Assembly (NCBI GenBank): GCA_028818855.1
Contig: JAPPMY010000134.1
Location: 2,038-60,323 of the forward strand
DNA length: 58,286 nucleotides
Reading direction: 5' to 3'
From: Rhodospirillales bacterium
GTDB taxonomy: Bacteria > Pseudomonadota > Alphaproteobacteria > UBA828
In this document: one piece after another, positions 1 to 8,082 of the stretch
Layout of the letters: the number at the start of each line of letters is the position of its first letter
Position numbering within the stretch: position 1 is the stretch's first letter
Translations under genes and position numbers: made by a program
The notes under the pieces: model-generated
Database searches by the model: none
What the model was told of the DNA's origin: nothing
The model's input: the letters and a program-made list of their open reading frames with translations, nothing else

Positions 1-80
1 GCCCCCCCCCGCGGGGGCGCCCCCGCCCGCCCCGCGCCGCCCGCCCCCCGCCCCCCCGGCGCGGCCGGGGGGGGGGGGGC
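1..80. other. Low-complexity C/G-only tract at the left edge
   Basis: This stretch is composed entirely of C and G, with long homopolymers including about 13 consecutive G at 67-79. It lies downstream of the leftward binding-protein gene and carries no gene. Its composition is unlike the rest of the window, and it looks like a degraded read or contig end rather than real biology. Confidence 0.6.
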
Positions 81-105
81 CCTACGCGCCGCCCGCACCT
101 CAACA

Positions 106-1146
106 TCAGCCGCCGAGCGCGTCCTCGAGGATCGAGCAGTCGATCCCCACGGCGGGGTCGACCGTCTCGGTCATCAGGCCGAAGGTCACCCACCACTTGT
201 TGGTGAGCCTCCAGTGGTCGGCAAGCTGGCCGTTGCGCTGGCCAAAGGGCGGCTCGCCCTCGGCAACGCCGCAGAACTGCGCCGATTCCTCCAGACTATA
301 CATGTAGAGCGTGCCGTCGTCGGGGTTGTTCACGCCGCCGAGGATCGGCTCTATCTCCGCGACGCCCCACTGCAGCACCTCGTCGATCATCGCGTTGCCC
401 TCAGTCGGGTTCTCGCGCCACCACTCGACCGCCTCGTAGCGGGCCTTGATGAGCGCCACCAGCACGTCGCGATGCTCCGCGATGAACGCGTCGGAAACGA
501 AGATGGCATCGGCGATCAGACCCTCCTTGAGCCAGTACTCCTCGCCGGAATGGCTCATCTCGCGCGAGCCGGCGAGCTCTGCCAGCACCTGCGGGCCGTA
601 GGGGTCCCAGAGCTCGGCAGCGTCGAGCTGGCCGGCGATCATGGCGGCGGCGGCGGCATCGGGGAAGAGGTTCACCATCTCCACCTCGTTCCACTTGATG
701 CCGTTCTGCTCGAGCCAGATCGCCATGTAGATTTGCGAGAGCCCGCCTTCGATCACGCCGACCTGCCTGCCCCTGAGGTCGTCGGGCGACTTGATGTCGG
801 GCCCCACGATGATGCGGTCCGACCCGTTGCCGAGATTGGTGAGACCCAAGAGCTTCACCGGCATGTCTTCGGCGAGCGCGATGGGGCCGAATTCGATGGT
901 GCTGGTCACCATGTCGAGCTGTCCGCTGGCGAGCAGGCCCATGCTCTGCACCGGGTCCTCGATGATCGAGATCTCGAGCTCGACGTTCTCCGGCAGCATT
1001 CCCTTCGCCTTGGCGATGTGGAGGAAGCCGTAGCCGGGCCAGCTAAAGTGCGCGACCCTGACGGTCTCCTTCGCGCTTGCGGCGGCGACGACGCCGAGCG
1101 CGAGCGCGCCGGCGGCCAGCGCCATGATGGATGTTCGCCACAACAT
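106..1146 (-). CDS. NitT/TauT-type ABC transporter substrate-binding protein
   Basis: Periplasmic binding protein of an SsuA/TauA/ThiY-type importer, 346 aa. Residues 1-25 form a Sec signal peptide (hydrophobic Ala/Leu/Val core ending ASA before KETVRVAHF). The mature protein has the NMT1/SsuA fold pattern: an early strand giving the FSWPGYGFLHIAKAKG binding segment, a GQLDMV segment, and the DLRGRQVGVIEGG hinge. It is the last gene of a leftward operon, 44 bp after the ATPase gene. The ligand cannot be read from sequence; relatives bind sulfonates, pyrimidine precursors, nucleobases or riboflavin. The neighbouring amidase, RidA and molybdenum hydroxylase genes suggest a small nitrogen-containing compound, which is inference. 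Confidence 0.9.
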   Translation of the reverse strand: MLWRTSIMALAAGALALGVVAAASAKETVRVAHFSWPGYGFLHIAKAKGMLPENVELEISIIEDPVQSMGLLASGQLDMVTSTIEFGPIALAEDMPVKLLGLTNLGNGSDRIIVGPDIKSPDDLRGRQVGVIEGGLSQIYMAIWLEQNGIKWNEVEMVNLFPDAAAAAMIAGQLDAAELWDPYGPQVLAELAGSREMSHSGEEYWLKEGLIADAIFVSDAFIAEHRDVLVALIKARYEAVEWWRENPTEGNAMIDEVLQWGVAEIEPILGGVNNPDDGTLYMYSLEESAQFCGVAEGEPPFGQRNGQLADHWRLTNKWWVTFGLMTETVDPAVGIDCSILEDALGG

Positions 1147-1190
1147 GTTCGTATCTCCCTCTAGTTCCGTTCGATCGTGCGGGCGGGGTC

Positions 1191-2039
1191 CTAGCTGACC
1201 CGGCCCCGAATTTCCTCACGCATCATCGCGTAGAGCTGCCGTTCCATGTCCACGTAGCCGGGGTGAACGAGCAGCTCCTCCTTCTTGCGGAAACGCTTGC
1301 CTTCCTTGAAGTCCATGGGAAGGTCCGCTTTGATCTTCCCCGGCTGACGTGTGTAGAAGATGATCCGGTCGGCGAGGTAGATCGCCTCCTGGATGTCGTG
1401 GGTGACCACCACCACGGTCTTGTTCTCGCGCTCGATGATCTCGATGATCATCTCCTCCATCTCCCAGGTCACCTGGGCGTCGAGCGCGCCGAAGGGCTCG
1501 TCCAGCAGCAGCAGGGCCGGATTCTGAGCCAGCGTGCGCGCGATGGAGACGCGCTGCTTCATGCCGCCGGAGAGTTCCGCCGGATAGGCATTGGCGAAGC
1601 TCTCCAGATGCACGAGGTCGAGGAAGTGCTCGGCACGCTCGCGCCGCTCCGCCTTGGAGAGCCCCTGGAGCCTCAGCCCGTACTCGATGTTGCCCCGCGT
1701 CGTGAGCCATGGGAACGACGTGTAGGCCTGGAACACCATGCCCCGCTCCGGCCCGGGCCCCAGGATCGGCTGGCCGAACATGGTCACGTCGCCCAGCGAG
1801 GGGTATTCGAGACCCGCCATCAGCCGCAGCATCGTCGTCTTGCCGCAGCCGGAGGGGCCGATCATCGCCGTGACCTGGTTGGCATGGACGTCGAAGGAGA
1901 CGTCGTCGAGCGCGATCACGCTGCCGTTCAGATAGCTCTTGGTGACGCGGTTGGCGCGGAAGGGCGGCGCACCCGCCACCGGGGCGTCGATGCCGGATTG
2001 CGCCTGCATCGCCTTTCGCCCGAGACCGAAGACCGCCAT
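1191..2039 (-). CDS. NitT/TauT-type ABC transporter ATP-binding protein
   Basis: Cytoplasmic ATPase (282 aa) that powers the importer formed with the adjacent permease and binding protein. Visible motifs are Walker A GPSGCGKT, signature LSGGMKQR, Walker B LLLLDEPFGALD and an H-loop in VVTHDIQEA, the usual arrangement of the TauB/SsuB family. The reading frame stays open far upstream to 2930 over the permease gene in another frame. I place the start at ATG 2039 because it is preceded by a TAGGAGC ribosome-binding site and begins just before the conserved domain. It lies 11 bp after the permease stop, indicating co-transcription. Confidence 0.93.
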   Translation of the reverse strand: MAVFGLGRKAMQAQSGIDAPVAGAPPFRANRVTKSYLNGSVIALDDVSFDVHANQVTAMIGPSGCGKTTMLRLMAGLEYPSLGDVTMFGQPILGPGPERGMVFQAYTSFPWLTTRGNIEYGLRLQGLSKAERRERAEHFLDLVHLESFANAYPAELSGGMKQRVSIARTLAQNPALLLLDEPFGALDAQVTWEMEEMIIEIIERENKTVVVVTHDIQEAIYLADRIIFYTRQPGKIKADLPMDFKEGKRFRKKEELLVHPGYVDMERQLYAMMREEIRGRVS

Positions 2040-2050
2040 TCCGCCCGCTC

Positions 2051-2926
2051 CTAGCGCCTGACCCGCAGATACGGGAAGAGCAGCCGACTCGCGATCCTGA
2101 AGCTGATGTCGGTCAGCACGCCGAGCACACCGATGGTGAGAATGCCGCCCATCATGATGTCGACGTGGAGGAAGCGCGCGGCCCGCATCATCACCGCGCC
2201 GATGCCGTCGGTCGCCACGATGATCTCGGCGATCACCAGGTAGGTCCAGGCGACCGCGATCATGTTGCGCATGGAATCGAGGATGGCGGGTGCCGCAGCG
2301 CGGAAGGTGATGCCCACGACCTGCCGGCGCCTGGCCCCCATGGTGAGGCCGGATTCGATCAGCTCGCGCTGAACCGCGAGCGTATTGTCGAGGATGAGCG
2401 CCACGAGGAAGAAGAAGCAGCCCAGGAACAGCAGCGCCATCTTGGCGAAGTCGGTCGGCCCGAACCACACCAGCAGCAGCGGCGCGAAGGAGGCCGCCGG
2501 CAGATAGCGCCAGCCCCCCGTGGTGGGGCTGATGAGCGCCCGCAGCTTCACGAAGCAGCCCATGAAGACGCCGAGCGGCACCGCGATCAGGCTGGCGACG
2601 AAGAAGCTCGCGTAGATGCGATAGAGGCTGGTGCCGACGTCGGCGATGAAGTTCTTCTCGGCAAAGAGGTGGGCGATCTCGATCACCACCTGCTCGACGG
2701 CAGGCAGAAAGCGCTGCTTCTCCGCCGGCGTCGCGTAGTGGGCGACCTCCCAGACGGCAAAGAAGACGATCACGCCGACGACTCCCAGCACCACGGTGCG
2801 CCGCTGGGTGAGCGAGCCCAGGACCTCGAGAAACGGCTGGCGCGGCGGCCTGAAGACAGGCGCAGCCCCCTGCGGCTGCGTACCCGACCCAGCCTGCGGA
2901 GCGCCCCCGGCCTGCCGCTCGGCCAT
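2051..2926 (-). CDS. NitT/TauT-type ABC transporter permease
   Basis: Inner-membrane permease (291 aa) of the TauC/SsuC type. A Pro/Gln-rich cytoplasmic N-terminus (about 40 residues) precedes a first membrane segment (VLGVVGVIVFFAVWEVA). Several more hydrophobic spans follow, with an EAA-like coupling loop around ESGLTMGARRRQVVGITFRAAAPAILDSMR. It sits between the triple-RidA gene (53 bp upstream) and the ATPase gene (11 bp downstream) in the Lrp-headed leftward operon. A second ATG eight bases upstream is in the ATPase frame, not this one. Confidence 0.92.
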   Translation of the reverse strand: MAERQAGGAPQAGSGTQPQGAAPVFRPPRQPFLEVLGSLTQRRTVVLGVVGVIVFFAVWEVAHYATPAEKQRFLPAVEQVVIEIAHLFAEKNFIADVGTSLYRIYASFFVASLIAVPLGVFMGCFVKLRALISPTTGGWRYLPAASFAPLLLVWFGPTDFAKMALLFLGCFFFLVALILDNTLAVQRELIESGLTMGARRRQVVGITFRAAAPAILDSMRNMIAVAWTYLVIAEIIVATDGIGAVMMRAARFLHVDIMMGGILTIGVLGVLTDISFRIASRLLFPYLRVRR

Positions 2927-2979
2927 TCATGTCACCCCGGAATCGTACCGTTCACGTCCGGGCCAGGAAGCCCCGTGCA

Positions 2980-4215
2980 TCATCCCTCGACCACCGCGAT
3001 TGCCTCGACCTCGATCAGCAGGTCCTCGAAGGCGTAGCCGTCGACGCGGACCGCCGTCGCCGCCGGCCCGAGCGGCGGGAAGTAGCGACGCCGCACCTCG
3101 GTCATCTTCTCCCAGAACTCGGTGACCGACGTCCCGCTGCCCTCGTAGTGGTAGTAGGTGTTGAGCTTGACCACATCGCTCATCCCGGCGCCGGCCTCCT
3201 CGAGCACCGCGATCAGGCTCTCGAACACGTTCTCGGTCTGCTGGGCGATGTCGCCGGGGCCGACGGTGCGCCCCTTCCGGTCGGCGGAGATCTGCCCGCC
3301 GGCGAACACCACGTTGCCGACCCGCCAGCCCTGGGAGAATTTGACGGGCATGCTCCAATCCCAGTGACCCGCCGGCATGATGCGCCGGCGGTCGCGCCCG
3401 AGGTGGGCGATGCCTTCGAGCTGGATCAGCTCGCCCTCGTGCGAGAAGTCCTTGACCCGAAGCCCCGTGCCGGCGGGTCCCAGGTTCGGCAGGTGCTCCA
3501 TGCGCACGCGGGTCAGCGCCTCCCAGAACGCGGTGACGTCGGCGCCCGTGCTCTCGTGCCGGTAGTAGGTGTTGAGACGCAGGAGGTCGTCCATCGAGGC
3601 TCCCGCCTCGCCGAGGACACGCGCCACGCCCGCGAAGCAGTTGCGGGTCTGCGCCGCGATGTCGCCGGCATCCCTGAGCGAGCCGTCCCCGTTGAACGAG
3701 CGCTGAGCGCCGACGAAGACCCAGTCGCCGACCTGCCAGCCGTGCACGCAGGCGATGCCGTTGCCGCGCGACCAGTGGCCCTCCGGCATGAGCGGGCGCT
3801 TGTCCTCGCCCACCACGGCGAAGGCGTCGATCTCCAGGAGCAGCCCCTCGAATGCGAGGCCCGAGACCGGAGTCTCGGTGGTGACCGGGCCCGGCGCGGG
3901 GCAGTACTCAGCCCGCACCGCGTCGATGCGCCGCACGATCTCGTCCGCCGGCGGGCTCTCGTCGTCCACGACGTAGTAGACGTTCTGCTTCACGATATCG
4001 CCGAAGCCGGCGCCCGCTTCGCCCAGCACGCGTCCGATGAACTCCATGATGTTGCGGGTCTGGGTCTCGATGTCGCCACCCACCGCACGGCCCTTGTCAT
4101 CCGCCGAGATCTGACCGCCGACGACGATCAGGTCTCCGAGCTGCCAGCCCTGGGAGAGCGTGACCGGCATGCTCCAGTCCCAGTGCCCGGCGGGCATGAT
4201 GCGGTGTTTTCTCAT
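2980..4215 (-). CDS. Triple RidA/YjgF-like domain fusion protein
   Basis: A 411-aa protein made of three RidA/YjgF/UK114-like domains in one chain, at about residues 5-138, 141-273 and 278-411. Repeats 1 and 3 open with the same IMPAGHWDWSMPV block and share GGQISAD; repeat 2 opens with the related MPEGHW. Each contains a GEAGA/EEAGA-D-(I/L/V) core. RidA proteins are normally about 130 aa homotrimers with active sites at subunit interfaces, so one chain with three copies could form a covalent pseudo-trimer (inference). By hand alignment none of the repeats has the arginine used by imine-deaminating RidA, so it is probably a non-deaminase Rid subgroup. A GGGGAGGCG ribosome-binding site precedes the ATG. 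It lies 36 bp downstream of the Lrp gene. Confidence 0.9.
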   Translation of the reverse strand: MRKHRIMPAGHWDWSMPVTLSQGWQLGDLIVVGGQISADDKGRAVGGDIETQTRNIMEFIGRVLGEAGAGFGDIVKQNVYYVVDDESPPADEIVRRIDAVRAEYCPAPGPVTTETPVSGLAFEGLLLEIDAFAVVGEDKRPLMPEGHWSRGNGIACVHGWQVGDWVFVGAQRSFNGDGSLRDAGDIAAQTRNCFAGVARVLGEAGASMDDLLRLNTYYRHESTGADVTAFWEALTRVRMEHLPNLGPAGTGLRVKDFSHEGELIQLEGIAHLGRDRRRIMPAGHWDWSMPVKFSQGWRVGNVVFAGGQISADRKGRTVGPGDIAQQTENVFESLIAVLEEAGAGMSDVVKLNTYYHYEGSGTSVTEFWEKMTEVRRRYFPPLGPAATAVRVDGYAFEDLLIEVEAIAVVEG

Positions 4216-4251
4216 GGCGGGTCGCCTCCCCTGCTTCTTGTTCTTTGACCG

Positions 4252-4908
4252 CTACCGGCTGCTGCGCCCGGGCGCCTTGCCCCGGCCGTTGCCGGCGCCG
4301 AGCGGCTTGTCCCACTTGAAGAGGCTCTTGTAGAGGCCGAGCCCCATCATCGGCTCGACCTGGGCGATATCGTCCGCGCCGTAGCAATGGGCGTCCAGGA
4401 AGTCGCGCAGCTCGTCGGGCGAGCCGCACACCACCTCGGCCAGCAGGTCGAAACGGGCCGCGACCCGCATGACGTAGACGACCTCCGGCCGATCGCGGAA
4501 GTAGCACGCGACCTCGTCCGCGCTCGCGCCGCGGGCGACCTTGATGCCGAGCATCGACCAGGCCGTGTAACCCAGCGCCAGCGGGTTCACCACCGTGATG
4601 AAGTGGATCAGGTTGGCCTTGTGCATCTGGCCTACGCGCGAGCGCACCGTCCCTTCGGAGACGCCGAGCGTCCGCGCGATGGTGGAGAACGGCATGCGGC
4701 CGTCCTCCTGCAAGAGCGCCACGATCTCCCGGTTGAGCCCCTCGATGTGGGGGATCGACGCAGGCGCGACCGCGTCGTCCTGAAGGTCCGCCATCCCCAC
4801 CTGGCGCAGGCCCATGATCGGCGCGGGTTCCGCCGATTCGGCCAGCGAACGCAGCCTGGGCCCCCGGCTGCTCCCCTTGGTCTGCGACGGTGGCTTCGAG
4901 GCGCCCAT
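4252..4908 (-). CDS. Lrp/AsnC family transcriptional regulator
   Basis: A 218-aa regulator. The winged-helix domain is at about residues 57-100 (LNREIVALL, then the recognition-helix region RTLGVSEGTVRSRV), followed by a RAM ligand-sensing domain. Typical Lrp proteins are about 150-165 aa; this one carries a basic, low-complexity N-terminal extension of about 50 residues. I chose ATG 4908 because a GGAGG lies six bases upstream; an in-frame ATG at 4926 has no such site. It heads the leftward operon and faces the deacetylase gene across 197 bp, so it probably controls both operons in response to the substrate or an intermediate. Confidence 0.9.
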   Translation of the reverse strand: MGASKPPSQTKGSSRGPRLRSLAESAEPAPIMGLRQVGMADLQDDAVAPASIPHIEGLNREIVALLQEDGRMPFSTIARTLGVSEGTVRSRVGQMHKANLIHFITVVNPLALGYTAWSMLGIKVARGASADEVACYFRDRPEVVYVMRVAARFDLLAEVVCGSPDELRDFLDAHCYGADDIAQVEPMMGLGLYKSLFKWDKPLGAGNGRGKAPGRSSR

Positions 4909-5024
4909 GCCGCCTCCACAATCCAATCGACGGATTCCGGCAACGACAATGTTCGGGCCTGCCGAATTCCACGACAGATGCTAGCTCTATCCCTGATATC
5001 CGTCAATGAATGGGCGCAAGCCTC

Positions 5025-5035
5025 ACGAATTTCGT
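5025..5035. promoter_or_regulatory. Palindrome in the divergent Lrp/deacetylase promoter region
   Basis: ACGAA-T-TTCGT is a perfect 11-bp palindrome in a locally AT-richer part of the gap between the two divergent operons. Its position fits an operator for the adjacent Lrp-type regulator, but its length and sequence are not diagnostic. Confidence 0.35.
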
Positions 5036-5105
5036 ATGTTGGCTTAGCCCTGGGCCGCGTGTAAGGTCAGCTCATCGGTTGCTGCGAGGTGCGAGGAGGG
5101 AAGCG

Positions 5106-6035
5106 ATGACGCTCAAGCTGATCGACAACCCGGTGCCGTGGCCGGATGGAGCGCGCTGCGCCGTGGCCATCACCTTCGACATCGACACCGACAGCATCCT
5201 CCACCTCGATTTCCCCGACAAGGCGGAGAACATGCTCTCGGCCAACTCGTTCCTGAGATACGACGAGGTGGCGATCCCGCGCATCCTGAAGGTCTACGCT
5301 CACTACGGCATCAAGCAGACATTCTTCTATCCGGCCTGGTGCATGGAGCGTTATCCGCACCTGGTGGATGCCATCCTGGAGGGCGGGCACGAGATCGCGG
5401 CCCACGGCTATCTCCACGAGAACCCCAACGACGAATCGCGGGACCGTCAGGAATACTGGCTCGACCGCCAGATCGACGTGATCGAGCGCATGACCGGCAA
5501 GGCGCCGCGCGGCTGGCGCGCGCCGCTCTACAACGCGTCCAAGCACTCGCCGACCCTGCTTGCCGAGCGCGGCATGCTCTACGACGCGAGCCTGATGGGC
5601 GACGACGTGCCCTGCGTGCTGACAACGTCCAAGGGCGAGGTCATCTGCCTGCCCTCCCACTGGGGCATGGACGACTGGCCCCACTACATGCACAGCCTCG
5701 ACTTCCACTACACCATGACCATCAAGTCGCCGGACGAGGCCATGCGGGTCTTCGATTCCGAGTTCGAGGCCATGTACGAGAACGGCGGCATGCTGATCAC
5801 CGTCTGGCATCCCTTCGTCTCCGGCAGGCTCGCCCGCATGCGCCGTGTCGCCGCGTGGATCGAGGCGTTGCAGAAGAAGGGCGGCGTCTGGTTCGCGACG
5901 ATGGAGGAGATCGCGAGCCACGTGCGGCAATGCATCGACGACGGCTCGTGGAAACCCCGTGTCGAGCAGATGCCCTACTACGACGGGCGCATCCCGGAGT
6001 GGGAGCCGCAGGAGCGCGCCGCAGCCGCCGAGTAG
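5106..6035 (+). CDS. Polysaccharide deacetylase family hydrolase (PuuE/PgdA-like)
   Basis: A 309-aa NodB-homology protein without a signal peptide, so probably a cytoplasmic metal-dependent amide hydrolase rather than a wall enzyme. Motifs: TFDIDTDS at residues 23-30, HEIAAHGYLHE at 95-105 (H95, H100, H104), and RGWRAP at 135-140. The latter typifies the PuuE allantoinase / Helicobacter PgdA branch, which acts on small cyclic amides or N-acyl groups. The frame is open from 5010, but ATG 5106 is preceded by GAGGAGGG. It is the first gene of the rightward series. Opening of a ring or removal of an N-acyl group is the likely reaction; the substrate is unknown. Confidence 0.85.
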   Translation: MTLKLIDNPVPWPDGARCAVAITFDIDTDSILHLDFPDKAENMLSANSFLRYDEVAIPRILKVYAHYGIKQTFFYPAWCMERYPHLVDAILEGGHEIAAHGYLHENPNDESRDRQEYWLDRQIDVIERMTGKAPRGWRAPLYNASKHSPTLLAERGMLYDASLMGDDVPCVLTTSKGEVICLPSHWGMDDWPHYMHSLDFHYTMTIKSPDEAMRVFDSEFEAMYENGGMLITVWHPFVSGRLARMRRVAAWIEALQKKGGVWFATMEEIASHVRQCIDDGSWKPRVEQMPYYDGRIPEWEPQERAAAAE

Positions 6036-6195
6036 CGCCGGCGCGCCCTGCGGCGCGTCCGGACTTGAACATCCGAGCCTGCAATACCCCCGGCCGCTCG
6101 TTGCCCTACGGGGTTAGCCCCGCTGCGCTTGCCCTCCGGTGTGCGTCTGCGCGCGAATTGCGCTATCGAACAGCGGGAAGCACGAGGCGCCGCGC

Positions 6196-8082
6196 ATGAC
6201 CGACAGGCTCGAGAGCGACCGGACGGAACAGGCGGCCGGGTCGACGCCCCCGTCCAACAGGGTCTTCCCGAGCCCGTTCGAGCTGCCCACACCCGACGGC
6301 GCGGAAGGGTGGGAAGATCTCTATCCCTACTACTGCCTGATCAGCGACGAGCGCCGGGGGATGGAAGAGGGAAAGTTCTGGTTCTTCGACGGGATGCACA
6401 ACCCGGAGCCGCTCTATCCCTTCGACACCATCATGACCGAGAACTGGTGGGTGGCCGCCAGCCAGATGGCGAGCCGGGTCTGGCCCATTCCGGTCGCCAT
6501 GGGGATCGATCAGCGCCTGGTCAACGGCTACATCTACGTCAGCCCCAACAGCGTCACCGATCCCGACCAGATTGCCGCGCGGCACGAGTACTTCGCCCGC
6601 CGCGCCGGCCACTATTTCGAGAACTGGGACGAGATTTACGGCAACTGGGTGGAGAAGGCGAAGGACTGCATCGCGCGTCTGAACCAGATCGAGTTCCGCC
6701 CGCTGCCCGAGCTGGAGCCCGAGGAGACCGTCTTCGGCCACCGGGGCGTCTACTCCTCCCACGACCTGCTCAGCGCCTACAACCGGCTGATCGAGAACAT
6801 GCTCGAGATGGGCTCCTACCATTTCGAGATGCTGAACCTCGGCTATGGCGCTTACCTCACGTTTCGCGAGTTCTGCCAGCAGGCGTTTCCGGGCATCACC
6901 GACCGGACGCTGACGCAGATCGTCTGCGGCATCGACAATCTCCTGCTGCGGCCGGACGACAAGGTCCGCGAGCTGGCCGCGCTCGCGATCGAGCGGAACC
7001 TCGCCGATGCGGTTCTCGGCCATGAGGACCCTGACGCCATGCTCGCCGCAATGGCCGAGGCGGAGGGCGGCGCCGAGTGGCTGGAGGCGTTCGAAGAGGC
7101 GAAGGAGCCGTGGTTCCACTTTTCCACGGGCGTCGGCTACGACCATTCCGACCCGGTGTGGATCGACGACCTGCGGCTCCCGTTCATGGCGCTGCGCGGC
7201 TATGTCGAGGCCCTGCAGCGCGGCGAGGACATCCGCCGTCCGCTCGACCGCCTGCTGGCGGAGCGGCAGCGGGTGACGGAGGAGTACCGCGCCCTTCTCC
7301 CCACCGACGAGGATCGTGAGGCGTTCGACGGCTTGCTGGTGCTCACCTGCAAGGTCTTCCCCTACGTTGAGGACCACAACTTCTACGTCGAGCACTGGCA
7401 CCACACGATCTTCTGGCGGAAGGTGCGGGAGCTTGCGGACGTCTTCGTCGCGCACGACTTCCTCGACGATCGCGAAGACCTGTTCTATCTGCACCGCCAC
7501 GAGGTCTATGACGCGCTTTACGACCTGCTGATCGGCTGGGCCACCGGCACGCCGTCGCGGGGAGAGGTCTACTGGCGGCCGATCGTCGCGCGGCGCCGGC
7601 GCATTCGGGACGCCCTTTGCGCGTGGACGCCCCCGCCGGCGCTGGGTACCCCGCCCTCGGTCGTCACCGAGCCCATCACCATCATGCTGTGGGGCATCAC
7701 CGAGAAGACGATCGAGGAGTGGCTCGGCGTCGATCCCGCCGAGCGCAGCGATGTCCTGCGTGGGGTGCCCGCGTCCGCCGGCATGGTGACGGGGCCGGCC
7801 CGCGTGATTACCCGCTCGGAGGACCTCTACCGGGCGGGCGAGGGCGAGATCCTGATCTGCCGCATCACAGCGCCGAGCTGGGCGCCCGTCTTCTCCCGCA
7901 TCGCCGCGGCGGTCTCCGACGTCGGCGGCATGATGGCGCACACCGCGATCATCTCGCGCGAGTACGGGCTCCCTGCGGTCGTGGGCGTAGGCTTCGCGAC
8001 CGCAACGATCCGGACCGGCGACCGGATCGAGGTCGACGGCAACGAGGGCACGGTCACGGTGCTGGAGAGAGCCCCGGTATGA
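6196..8082 (+). CDS. PEP-utilizing enzyme with phospho-histidine domain (phenylphosphate-synthase alpha-like)
   Basis: A 628-aa protein (about 70 kDa). The C-terminal 110 residues are the swivelling phosphohistidine domain of PEP synthase/PPDK, with VGGMMAHTAIISREYG holding the predicted catalytic His582. The first 500 residues are the accessory region found in stand-alone PEP-utilizing proteins (FWFFDGMHNPEPLYPFD). It lacks the ATP-grasp domain, which is supplied by the next gene through an ATGA overlap. In phenylphosphate synthase a 70-kDa His-bearing subunit and a 40-kDa ATP-binding subunit phosphorylate phenol. The same division here suggests ATP-dependent phosphorylation of a hydroxyl group, but phenol itself is not implied. 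ATG 6196 was chosen over an upstream ATG without a ribosome-binding site. Confidence 0.85.
   Translation: MTDRLESDRTEQAAGSTPPSNRVFPSPFELPTPDGAEGWEDLYPYYCLISDERRGMEEGKFWFFDGMHNPEPLYPFDTIMTENWWVAASQMASRVWPIPVAMGIDQRLVNGYIYVSPNSVTDPDQIAARHEYFARRAGHYFENWDEIYGNWVEKAKDCIARLNQIEFRPLPELEPEETVFGHRGVYSSHDLLSAYNRLIENMLEMGSYHFEMLNLGYGAYLTFREFCQQAFPGITDRTLTQIVCGIDNLLLRPDDKVRELAALAIERNLADAVLGHEDPDAMLAAMAEAEGGAEWLEAFEEAKEPWFHFSTGVGYDHSDPVWIDDLRLPFMALRGYVEALQRGEDIRRPLDRLLAERQRVTEEYRALLPTDEDREAFDGLLVLTCKVFPYVEDHNFYVEHWHHTIFWRKVRELADVFVAHDFLDDREDLFYLHRHEVYDALYDLLIGWATGTPSRGEVYWRPIVARRRRIRDALCAWTPPPALGTPPSVVTEPITIMLWGITEKTIEEWLGVDPAERSDVLRGVPASAGMVTGPARVITRSEDLYRAGEGEILICRITAPSWAPVFSRIAAAVSDVGGMMAHTAIISREYGLPAVVGVGFATATIRTGDRIEVDGNEGTVTVLERAPV

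Noticed and set aside
214-1164. Long rightward frame opposite the NitT/TauT binding-protein gene
   Set aside because: It is an antisense shadow of high-GC coding DNA: Arg/His/Asp/Leu-rich, no motif, no ribosome-binding site, and the opposite strand has a clear signal peptide and family match.
6109-6122. CGGGG/CCCCG hairpin downstream of the deacetylase gene as a terminator
   Set aside because: Only five base pairs, no U tract, and the downstream gene appears to belong to the same series.
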